From: Ottelia alismoides
Taxonomy: Eukaryota > Streptophyta > Magnoliopsida > Alismatales > Hydrocharitaceae
DNA length: 64,000 nucleotides
Reading direction: 5' to 3'
NCBI GenBank assembly: GCA_037367405.1
Contig: JAZKJV010001867.1
Coordinates: forward strand, 124,001-188,000
Under the pieces are notes generated by a model. It saw nothing but the letters and a program-made list of their open reading frames with translations. It did no database searches and was not told where the DNA came from. This document shows positions 24,141 to 36,100 of this stretch, piece by piece. Every line of letters begins with the position of its first letter. Positions within the stretch are counted from its first letter, which is position 1. Made by a program: the position numbers and the translations under genes.

Positions 24141-27100
24141 CTGGAGAGGGCAGCAAGTTAGAAACAGAAACAAAAATAACCCAGACAAAAAGGGAATAGC
24201 ACATCCATACATTTTCAAAATGCATCAAACAAATCAAAAATACCTGAAAAGCCAATATTAAAGGTATAAAGATCTTTCCCCTGCTGTTGGGATCTGGACC
24301 ATCAATCAACTTTTGGTCCACTAAAATGGGTTTGCTTCCATTAGAGATGACATCTATGATAGTTTTTACCAAGCTTGGTATCCACACATTTCCATTTGGC
24401 AGAACCTGAACTCAAAATTGTAAGCAGCTACATCAAGATATCATAAAACGGAGAAATCAAAAGGAAGATAATATAATAAATCACATGATACCTTCTCACC
24501 ACTATCATTTGTGTTGCATCTTCCACTATTCTCCACTAGAGCTACCGGAATGCCAGCCTCCTATAAGACGTGAAAGAAATATTCATGGCAGTTATTCTAC
24601 GCATCAAGATTCGTGAAAGGCCTAGTCAGAATAATTTCAAAAGTAACTTTAATACATGCCAAGAGAACACAAAGATGAAGTGATAAATATCCCAGTTAAC
24701 GGGCCGAACCAGCATCCTGGAGAGGTACACGTGTTTTTTTACCCATAATTCAAGAACTATAACACAAAAACATTGGCTTTGTGTAACCTGCCATGGACTC
24801 GTTTGGATTATTTTACCTTCAACCCCTCTTCTTCCACCCTCCTTCTCAATCACTATAACCTACCTTTTCCTGCCTACTGTACTCCTTGGAAGCAATACCA
24901 TCAGCAAGGCCGGCACATCATTGTAGCAAAACCCCAGTCACTGCGAGCTAAGATGCCGCAGATTCCTCAAAGTTTGATGAGATGTGCTGCTCTTTCGAAA
25001 CAGCGACATCACAGTGAGAAAGTGGAGGCTCCCAACCAGTAATCCATTAGCTCAAGAGGATCCCCAACTGCTCAACTATCACCCCCTCATCAACAAAGCA
25101 CAAGCCTCCCCATCCTTGCCCTTCACTCCCCTCTCTACTGCATGATGCAGCGTGTAACAGCAAATTGGAGCTCAAATAGGATTTTTATCCGTTCAATTTA
25201 TAAATTATTTTATTTTCCGTCCGCTAATTAGAGTCTATTAAATTTGGATTGCGTTAATTTTATTTACGGTCAGGTACTGTAGAACGGCCAGTGACTAAGT
25301 GGTCAAGAACCGCTCGCCGGCCGATCCGGCCGTTTCAGGGGGCGGCAGTTGCAGCATGGCCGAGTCTTTAGGAGGCCATAACCGAAGGGCGTGGGGGAAG
25401 GGGGCGGACTAAGCGAGGGCATTCACGCCTATATAAAGACCTCCGCGAGGAGGAGAAGAGTCATCAGCTCCTAGCCTCGCCGTTGGGAGCCCCCTTACCA
25501 TCCCCACCTTCTCTCGCTCTCTCGATCTCTCGATCACCCTCTCACGCTCTCTCGCAGCCAAGAAGAAGGCGTACCTAGGTTCGATCACTGGTATCAGAGC
25601 TCGTCCTCATCGTTGGCCTTCTCACGTTGAAGCATCGCCGCCGCAAACATCGAACACGAGCCCAGTCCTTCCAGTTTTGCCGCCGCCCAGGACATCCACA
25701 TCCGAAACCCTAACAACGTTTCGCCCCTCTCAAGTTCCCTTTATAAAAATATTTTTTTTTGCCATGTTGTCATGTATCGTTTATTACTTTTACAATAAAA
25801 GGGGCGGGTCGTATTGTTAACATGCGTTTTTTTTATTCCTTTAATTTCCACCGCCGGTTCACTGCTGTTTCATCACGTGAATGCTTTGTTTTTTTTATTA
25901 TTTTTTTTTAAAATCATATCAAGTTTGTGCTGCCGTATGGTTCTTGGTCACGTGAATGGTTTGCTGTCATGCCTATGTTTCTTCTTGGATTAGTTTTTTT
26001 TTTATCCACTCTTTACAACCGTTACTTTATTAGATCAAGATCGTTTTTTTTGTATTCGGGTCCCACACAGTTTTTTTTTTAATTTTTTTGGGTTTGTTTC
26101 CATTAATTGCTTGCCATTCTTTTTGTTTAGTAATGTTAAAACGTGTGTGATATTTTTTTTTGGTGGTTTGTTTGAATAGTTTTAGCATCCGCTAATCCTT
26201 TCTAAGCATCTGTTAATTCTCATCTACATTTTATTTAGGTTTTATTCATCTGTTGTTTTTTTTTTTGATATTAACACGTTTATTAGAGGTTAAGTTTTGT
26301 GAAAGGAGAAGGATCGATTAAGCATAATTAATTAATAAAGCTTATTAATTACAGTTTAATTTTTCTTAGAGTTTTTTTTTTGGTAAAAGTTTATTTTACC
26401 CATTTACCTTAAACTGTTGACTTGGTAGTACCATTGTTTGTTAAATAAAAGGGGGGGGGGGAGTTTGTCTTGTTTTTTTTTATAGTTTTTTTTTTTGCTT
26501 TATCTAGTTTAAAAAAAAAACCTTTGCTTACTCTTATTAAATTACACAATCTCATACAGCATAATAGGAACCTTATTGCAAGTTTTTTTATTGTCGTCAT
26601 CAAGTTTTTAAAATCAACAAATATCTCATTGAAGTTGCTTAATCCAAGTTTAAGTTAAGGGATTAATGATTAATTAACATTCACCGAAATTGCTTTCTTT
26701 ATACATCTGCTTTGTCAAGTTTTTTTTCGCAAAATAGCATAAACTCTTTTTTTTTACTATATTTAATATTGTCTGTTAAATTAAAAAAAGGAGTTTTTTT
26801 TATCTGCTTGTTTTTCATTTATACTCATTAAGTTTTTTTTGTGCTTTGTTAATTTTTTCCTGCAAAATTACATTATCTTACACAATCATACATTTCATTA
26901 GATCAAACAAAAATGACAAGCAAGACTATTGCCACTGAGGTAGGGAAAATTGAGTACCTTAACGGTACCAATTATGAATTATGGAGTAGGAAGATCTACT
27001 ATGGCCTGCTACACGATAGCATACACACCATCATAGACAAACCTGGCCCAGCTTTATCAGAAAATCCAACTGTGGATGAAATTTGGTCCCGCGAACAGTG

Positions 27101-30100
27101 GGAGAAAACAGATAATAGGGCTAGAAGTTTTATGCTGACCCACATGGATCTGAACCTGATTCGGGTCTTTGAGACCTGCGAATCAGCTTACGAGCTCTGG
27201 ACCGCGGTTAAGGAGAAATATCACTCCAAATCCGAAGTGAGCGTCCAGCTTCTTCTACACAAGTACAACTCGTGTAGAATGAAGGAATCTGTAAGCGTCC
27301 TCGAGCACGTGAACAAGATGATCGTGATGGCCAAGGATCTTGCGGCTGTTGATTGCGCTATTCCGGAGAGGATGCAGATCGCAACCATACTAGGAAGTCT
27401 CCCACCGTCATTCGATATGGTTGCCACATCTTTGCGGATGAATGGCAACATTAAGTCCGTGACGGACCTACCTGCACAGCTGGCAATCGAGCAGGACCTC
27501 TCCAAACAAAGATCGAAAGCTGAGATCTTTGAGGTCGAGGAGGAAGAAGAAGCGAATGTCGTGCACGCAAAGAAAAGACTAGGCCCCTCCAAGGCGAATT
27601 TCAAGGGAAAGAGTGGGAAATACCCACGTGGCTCTTGCTACGGTTGTGGCAAATATGGCCATTTCAAGGTCAATTGCCCCAACAAGAAGAAGCCAGGAAA
27701 TTCTAAAGTGCCTGAAAATAAAGGCAAAAAGAAAATGGAATTCGCGGCTGTCGTGGAATGCAACTCTGTCATCACGGACAGTGATGGATGGTGGATCGAC
27801 TCTGGAGCAACCAGACATATCGCGAAGACGAAGGAGGGCTTGGTGGACTTCAAGGAGCTGAGCAAAGGCGAACAGAGGATCTTCATGGGGAACAACACCT
27901 ACCTAGACGTGGAAGGTGTTGGGACATATAGACTTGACCTGGGGGATAGTATTATGGTGCTGAATGATGTACTGTATGCCCCAGGGATACGTCGGAACCT
28001 GATCTCTGTCCCAGTGCTGCTCAAGAAAGACTTTGAAGTTAGATTTTATAATAAGCGTGTCTCAATAGGCAAGAATAAGAAGGTCTATGCGATGGGAAAG
28101 TTTGTGCCCGAGCATGACCTGTTCTGTCTTCCTGTAATAACTTCTAGTGAATCAATGAATGTCTCTTCTGATTATTCCTTGTGTTGTTTGTCTGATTATG
28201 ACTTGTGGCACATGCGACTGGGTCATCCAGGAAATTCTAAAATGGATCAAATGATTAAGGCAAATTTGTTGCCTAAAATCACGGGTGCAAGGACATTGCC
28301 CTGCGAACACTGTCTGACCGGTAAAATGACGAGAAAACCATTCTCAACCGGAATTCGGTCAACGGAGTTATTAGGTTTGATCCATTCAGACATATGTGGA
28401 CCACTGAGCGTCAGTACACATAGAAATAAAGAATATTTTATAACATTCATTGATGACTATTCGAAGTTCTCCTATGTCTATCTCTTAGGAAGAAAGTCGG
28501 AAGCACTTGAAAAATTTAAGAGATATAAGACAGAAGTGGAGACAAGATTGGGAAAACCAATCAAGACTCTTAGGACAGATAGAGGTGGGGAATATACCTC
28601 AAAGGAGTTTGAGGATTACTGTATTCAGGCAGGCATTCGTAGGCAGACTACAATGCCCTATACACCACAGCAGAATGGTGTAGCTGAAAGAAAGAATCGA
28701 ACTTTGATGAATGCAGTAAGGTGTATACTTTCACACTCAGGACTCTCCAAGAAATTCTGGGGAGAGGCAGTGTTGACTGCGAACTATATACAGAACAGGA
28801 TTCCCACCAAGTCTGTAGAATCAACGCCATATGAAATATGGAATGGCAGAAAGCCCGAGTTAGGCCATCTCCGGAAATGGGGATGTGTTGCACATGTTCT
28901 AGTACCGAGTCAGCTTAGGGACAAGCTAGACTTCAGGACATTAAAATGCAAGTTTATTGGATATAGTGAAAATTCTAAAGGGTATAGGTTCTTTCATGAA
29001 GTTAAAGGTCTGATCGAAAGTCGTGATGCAACTTTTCTTGAAATTCATCAAGAAAAGGAGCATGAAGTAGAGGAATCAGATCCTCTGATCGTCTTACAAG
29101 ACAATGAAGACGACTTAAGCATTAGACAAGAACTTGAGGATGATATCGATCATCCAAATGTAGAAAATGAACCTATAGAACATGATGATCCTTTAGAGGA
29201 AGTGGGTGGACCCACACAACCCACGAGTATAATCGGCAACAAGAGACCCAGAACACGGCCCGCATGGATGGAAGATTACCATTTCTATGGATGCGAGGCG
29301 TCGTGCTACACCGTGGATGAGGATATCGCGGATTGTACAGATCCCATATCCTTTAATGAAGCTATGGCTTCATCTGAGTCGGAATCATGGTCGGCCGCCA
29401 TGAGAGATGAGTTGGACTCAATCGAGCGAAACGGTGTTTGGGAATTATGTGATTTGCCAGAAGGTAGGCAATCCATAGGATGTAAGTGGGTATTCAAGAA
29501 AAAGTACCGAGTTGACGGTACTGTTGATAAATACAAAGCCAGATTAGTTGCCAAGGGTTATACTCAGCAAGCTGGAATAGATTTCCAGGAAACCTACTCT
29601 CCAGTGGCTAAGTTTGCGTCCATTCGGATGATCTTAGCCATAGTCGCATATATGGATTTGGAACTATTCCAAATGGATGTGAAGACGGCCTTCCTTAATG
29701 GAGAATTGAGGGAGGAGATTTATATGCGACAACCTGATGGATCTCAGGTTGAAGGTCAGGAGAAAAAGGTTTACAAGTTAAGAAAGTCATTATATGGCTT
29801 AAAGCAGTCTTCACGGCAATGGTATCTCAAATTTCATGAGAAAGTTATTCAATTTGGATTTGTTTCAAATAAATTGGATAACTGTGTGTATGTCATGAAG
29901 AGTGGGAGCAGGTTTGCAATCATGTCATTGTACGTAGATGACATTCTGCTCGCAGGTAATGACATACAATTGCTCAATGAAATCAAACAGAAATTGAGCA
30001 ATGAATTTGAGATGAAGGACATGGGCGAAGCATCCTATGTTCTTGGAATTCAAATAACAAGAGACAGGGACTCAAGGACATTGAGCCTTAGTCAAGAAAG

Positions 30101-33100
30101 ATATTTGCATACTGTATTAAGGAGATTTGGAATGCAGAACAGCACTCCAGCTCCAACACCACTTGTGATGGGAAAGAGACTCAGTAAGAGTCAATGTCCC
30201 GGAAAGGGACAGAAATCTTTAGATGTACCATATGCACAAGCGGTGGGAAGTTTAATGTATGCAATGATGTGTACTCGACCTGATTTAGCTTATCCAGTAA
30301 GCTTAGTCAGTAGATATCAAAGCAATCCTGGTCCAGCACATTGGGAAGCTGTAAAGAGGATTCTTCGATATCTGAAAGGAACAGTACATCTGAAACTTGT
30401 ATATCAAGCAGAATCGCTTGAAGTGGTAGGCTACTCCGATGCCGATTTCGGAGGGGATGTAGATGATAGAAAATCTACATCAGGTTATCTGTTCATGTTT
30501 GGTGGTGCAGCCGTTTCTTGGGGTAGCAAGAAACAAGGATGTGTATCTCGACATACACAGGAGGCTGAGTACATTGCATGTAGCATGGCCACCACTCATG
30601 CTGTATGGATCAGGCGTTTTCTAGAAAACCTAAGCCTCGAATTGGTCAAAGGACCAATTGAAATGTATTGTGACAATCAAGCTGCGATAAGCTTGATCAA
30701 TAGTGGGGCTAATAGTTCTAAAGGAAAACACATTGAGATCCAATATCACTATATACAAGATATAGTGGCGAAGCAAGAAATCACGGTAACCTACATACCT
30801 ACCAGTGACATGTTGGCTGATTCCCTAACGAAAGGAATAGCAGCAGGAACATACATTAAACATGTTGGTTTAATGGGACTCAGGAATGTATGAGTCAAGG
30901 AAGAGGTTTCATAGATAATGATCCTCACATGATAAATCTCCATATATATATATATATATATATACTATACGAATAGTGGGAGTATATATGTCTTGACCAC
31001 TTTGGTCAAGTGGGAGATGTAGAACGGCCAGTGACTAAGTGGTCAAGAACCGCTCGCCGGCCGATCCGGCCGTTTCGGGGGGCGGCAGTTGCAGCATGGC
31101 CGAGTCTTTAGGAGGCCATAACCGAAGGGCGTGGGGGAAGGGGGCGGACTAAGCGAGGGCATTCACGCCTATATAAAGACCTCCGCGAGGAGGAGAAGAG
31201 TCATCAGCTCCTAGCCTCGCCGTTGGGAGCCCCCTTCCCATCCCCACCTTCTCTCGCTCTCTCGATCTCTCGATCACCCTCTCACGCTCTCTCGCAGCCA
31301 AGAAGAAGGCGTACCTAGGTTCGATCAAGTACGTGCGTTGAAAGTTCTATATCTATTTAAATAAGGAGTGCATGTGATCTCCAATTAATTAGTCGGTTAG
31401 ATCAATTAGTTAGGTCAGAAGAATTAGAATTTGTTAGAATTTTTATTTTATTTGTTTCGTTTTATTTTTTACTGTAATAAACTCTTCCCTCCTATATAAA
31501 GGGAGCAAGGACATGCATTGAGACAATTCAGAGTTAAATAAAATTTGAGATTTATCTCTCTCTCTCTCCCTCTCTTTTTCCTCTACATGATCTTCACGAT
31601 TCTTCTTCCTCGGATCCCTCGCATTCGGTGAGTATCCCCTTCTTCCTCCCTCCAACTTCTTGAACCAAAAAAAATTTCCACCATCAAAAAAAATATTTTC
31701 CATCGTTGGAATTTTCCTATTTGCATCAATTGGTATCAAAGCATGGCCTACAGATAGTCCTCACGATATAACAATACCTCTCAATGTTCGCATAAACACA
31801 GAGCCAAGGAACCTCGTACAAGAAAATGCAAACGACAATATGAAATCGAAAGAACCTATGACAACGAGTTGTTATCCATATGCTCGAACTTCAGTCGAGT
31901 CGACGGGAGTGGGCTGCAGATTTACAGACCATGAGCATCGTTGGATCGACTCCACCACCACTTTCCTCAATGCCACAATCAACCCTCCTCACCCGTACAG
32001 CCTCGCCACCACCCACTTTCAGCCACCCTAGCCCCACCGCCAAACCCACTAGTGCCACCATCTTTCCCTCAACCCGTTGTCCCAGCCCACCACCGCCACC
32101 GACACCGCCCAACCAACACCCAGACTTACAATGGCAGCCCATATGCCACCAACACCCTCACTTGAAGCACTCTCTCCAGCCATAGCACCATCGCCGCACG
32201 TACAACCACTTCCCACGCAGCCACCTCTGTCGTCCCATGTACCTCCATTAATAGATCCGTTACCCATACCCACACTTGTCGCCACATCACCAACAGCCTC
32301 GTCGTCACTGGAAAACCCGTCACCAGTCCATGTTCCACTGCCCCCCCTCCACCACCTACACACCTAGGTTGGTCCCCTCCTACTCCCCCAATGTCACCAC
32401 CTCTGCAATCCCTTACCTCCACTGTCGATTAACCCCAGATAAACCCAAACAAAACCCTAATCTCCAAGTTCTTCCATATCAAAATAAACTGCATCACCTG
32501 TGCCAAGACATGCTACAACGTCACCAAATGATCACCCCACCACGGGGTTCTCGCCATCAAATCCTCGAGGAGCTGCCACGTCGTCTATATCGCAACCAAG
32601 TGGAAAGGAATCACAGCTCCAGTTGGGCGAGCCCATGCCGCCATTGGATGGGGAGGAAAGAAACCCTACCAACATTTATCGATGGTTTCCCCGAACCAAG
32701 AGACAAAGCCCGTGAAAAGTGGGATTTTGGTTGACATGGGAATTTTTTCAATCCCAAATGATGCCATGTTTCCCGAGAAAATGTCCAAGTGGGTAACATG
32801 GATAAATTCTATAGGTACCCCTCCTCCAAAACAACTCTATCAAAAGGTTAAAGTTAAGAATAGTATATGTGAAGGAATTCTTTTACTTGAAGAGGTAGCA
32901 AATTGAAGCTACCCCACTTAGAGAGAAATTACAAATATAATACTAAATTAAGGATGAACTAAATTAAGGATGAAAGATATGAAACTAAGATGGATTGTTT
33001 ACAAAATTCAACAGGAATTCTATGATACCGCGTCCAATGAACAAACCACTCAATCGAAGGCGAGTTTTTCGAAGCGGTAGAGAGCTGTCGGAGCTCAATT

Positions 33101-36100
33101 AGGATTTTTCATCCATTCAATTTTATAAATTAGATTTTTAGTTTTAGTTCGTTGGAATCTTATTAAATTAGGATAGACTACAAGTATATTGAATATTTTA
33201 TTTCTATTTAAATAAGGAGATCGCATGTGATCTTCAATCAATTGATTATTCGGTTAGATCAACTAATTAGGCAGGTTAGATGATAATTAGGATTTGTTGT
33301 ATTTTTATTTTATTAGTATTCTTTTGTTTTTCTATTGTAATCCCATATTCCCTCCTATATACATGGAACAAGGTCTTATGTACTAAGACAGTTCGAAGTT
33401 AAATGAAATTTGAGATTTATGTCTCTCTCTCCTCTCGCTCCATGTGATCTTCACGGTTCATCTTCCCTGGATCCCTTGCATCTGAAGAGTATTATCTTCT
33501 TCCTTCCCAGCTTCTTCCACCAAAAACTTTTTTCACCGTCAAAAAACTACGTTCCACTATTGGAATTTTCCAGTTTGCATTGTTGTACCACGCCTTGCTC
33601 CTAGCCCATACATCTCACATCACCATGTTGTTGATCCCCCATCTCCACCTCCATTTTCCCTATGCAGCTCACACAGCCCCACAAGACGTCGACCCTCTCC
33701 CCACATCTTTCATTCATGCTACCCTCGCCAAGTTATGGTCTCGCATAGTGTAAACCATCAATGACTTGCTAGTGTTTCCTATACCTCACCCTCAACAGCT
33801 TATCTTCCTTGGCGATCCCCATGACAATCATGACTCAGCCTACCTCTTCCATCATATAGCCACCACCTCCCAACTCATAGGTAACCCATTATGGAGCAAA
33901 TTCCCCAACCTCGAGCACAAATTCCTTAGTGGTCGAAGAAGCAAAATTCTAATATGATTTATCGAACCACGGAGGCCCATTATTGTAAATGCTTGATCGG
34001 CTTCTCAGACTTCAGACATGACATATCTTTCTTGCTTATGGCAACTTCCGTTTAAGCATGAAATGACAAATTTTTAGGTAAGAATTCTTGACCTCTAGTC
34101 ACTCCCATATCTTTTCACTTGGAATGAGGCATATAGATCTAGAAGGAGTGATTCATAATTAAGAGGTTTCCATGTTAAAAATGTGTCATGCGCAAGGATT
34201 GATGCAGATGGTTAAATCTGGAGATAATCTCCGGTATCAAATAAGGTAAACGGATAAAAATTAGAGGGAAAGGCTTTATAAATTGAGAACATTTCCCCGA
34301 TCTCGACCTTATCTTTAGGGATGGCTTTGTTTTAAAAAAAAAGAGCCCCACTATATATATGTGTGCCCAAAAACTTCACCATTAATCACCAAAAATCATT
34401 ACACATGTAAACAGGTAATTGACCGATTCACTACGACAAGTTCCAACTCTCAAATAATGTCCTAGCATGCGCTACCACGTTCTCACTGTAGAATCTATCT
34501 TGTCGGAACACCAACCCATTTCTTGCGAGCCAAATCGCCCAAATCATAGCCACACACTCTGATCTCTCTCTCTCTCTCCCTCTCTCTCTCTCTTTGTACC
34601 GGTCCAGTTTGGCCCAATGGAACCTCGGAAGCTAGACACACCATCAACGCAAACAGCATGATTTCCAAGCAGATCCCATGCCTCCATCGAGCTCCCATAT
34701 ATGAAAAATGATGCAGCGTAGAACAGAAATATAGGACCGCATATTTATTTAATTTTACCCGTTAATTTTATTTACGTTTATTTGAGTTGTCGTAATTTTA
34801 ATTAAATAAACGGGATCGCCTGTGATCTCGATTAGTTAGAGATTTGAATTTCAAATAAGTCAATTAGTCGGTTAGAGTCTATTTAGGATAATTAGTTGAA
34901 TTTCTATTTTTGTAATATCATCCCTCCTATATAAAGGGATGATAGACTACTTATGTAGAGAGTTCAGTATTTTATAAAATTGAGATTTATTCTCTATCTC
35001 CTCTCCCTTCTCCTTCTCCCACGTGGTCTTCACGTTCTTCCTCCCCAAATCCCTCGTGTTCCCGACGAGTTTCTTCTCTCAACCGATCCAATTATTCTTC
35101 CACCAAAAATCCACCGTTCAAATAAATTTTTTATCGCCGCGCAAAATCCTGTTTGCATCAAAAAATGAGTGGTTTGCCTCCTCAACCACTGCCCAATACT
35201 AAGAGCAAGTGAGATCAACTGCCTGAATAAAGCAAGCTAGTCTACTCTAAGTCAACAATCTCCCTTCATGAACAATCACATAAAGATCCTTATCTGCGTT
35301 GGAACTTTCCATTTCCAGATGCTCCTGACGTTTGTTATGCACCCTCCGGGGACAAAAATCGATGGGGCCCTTCAACACCATGTAAGCCTTACGAATAGAA
35401 AAGCTTCCATCACACCAACTCCAATTGTCTCGGCCCTCAATAGGCTTCGTCACACTATCCAACTCCGCAAGCATTACCAAAAGCTCCCTCCAAACGTTGA
35501 TCCGAGACCGGGAATTATGATCTAAATTGAGGTAAGAAAGAATGTATGTCCTACACATCCACCACTGAGCATTTTGAATCAATAGCCAACGCCATAAGGT
35601 GCGAGAATCTAACACCCAACACCACATTCTCACTCCAATTGTCTGTCCAGAAACTAAAGCCAGAACTGTCCCGAACAATAGGTCTCAAAAAGGGACGAAT
35701 CTCATGCATCACACTGTATATACCTCACCAAAAATAGAAAGGAGCATTTCCAAGAACCCCAGGGTCAGGGAGAAAGAAGCCAGAGCCATAGATCCTCCTG
35801 AGCAGCGTGCAAACTGGATTGTCACAGTTGCCCCAGATACGAGCGATCCATTTGTTGAGCAAAGCCTTGCTTATCTCCTCCAAGCTTTGCACACCAAAAC
35901 TGCCATCCTCCGTCGAACATGAAACAGTCTTCCAATCCACCAACGGCAGCCCGTTTGACAACCAAAAAGATGACTAGAAGAAGCATCTCATGATGCTCTC
36001 AAGCCTCTTCCGCACTCCCATGGGCAAGAGTTTAGATGACAAGAAGAAAATGGGGATCGCGTACAGCAACACTAGCATGCCACCTCTAGACAAGCATACA

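Larger units (their letters stand above)
25278..31327 (+). mobile_element. intact, young Ty1/copia retrotransposon (6.05 kb)
   Basis: The 310-bp LTRs at 25278-25587 and 31018-31327 differ at only two positions (A/G in the CGTTTCRGGG stretch, A/C near 25497). A 12-base initiator-Met primer site TGGTATCAGAGC lies at 25589-25600, a polypurine tract at 31009-31017, and one uninterrupted polyprotein between them. The flanks are GGTAC and AGTAC, a 5-bp target duplication with one mismatch. The element sits inside the 5' LTR of an older element. Everything needed for autonomous transposition appears present. Confidence 0.93.
25143..33583 (+). mobile_element. old LTR element of the TGATGCAGCG family, carrying a copia element in its 5' LTR
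   Basis: The 5' LTR begins TGATGCAGCGTG at 25143, is interrupted at 25278 by a copia element, and resumes at 31333 to end TTTGCATCA at 31728. A primer site TGGTATCAAAGC follows at 31731-31742. The internal part is only about 1.36 kb. A diverged 3' LTR, apparently lacking its first bases, runs about 33086-33583. No gag-pol domain is present, so this is a non-autonomous member. It is related to 44311-53542 through its LTRs and the shared post-primer phrase GCATGGCCTACAGAT. Confidence 0.65.

Noticed and set aside
24030..24560. The three TOC34 exons as an isolated processed or truncated pseudogene
   Set aside because: They keep introns with GT-AG borders and intact frames, and the missing upstream part is found at 63649-63913 in the right order, strand and phase.
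30944..30964. (TA)n run before the copia 3' LTR
   Set aside because: A simple microsatellite with no sign of function beyond lying upstream of the polypurine tract.
31880..32734. Pro/Thr/His-rich plus-strand frames of about 100-150 codons
   Set aside because: They overlap in different frames, look like C-rich low-complexity sequence of a non-autonomous LTR element, and match no family.
34561..34594. (CT)n/(GA)n microsatellite
   Set aside because: An expansion inside a dead LINE frame; not a regulatory array.
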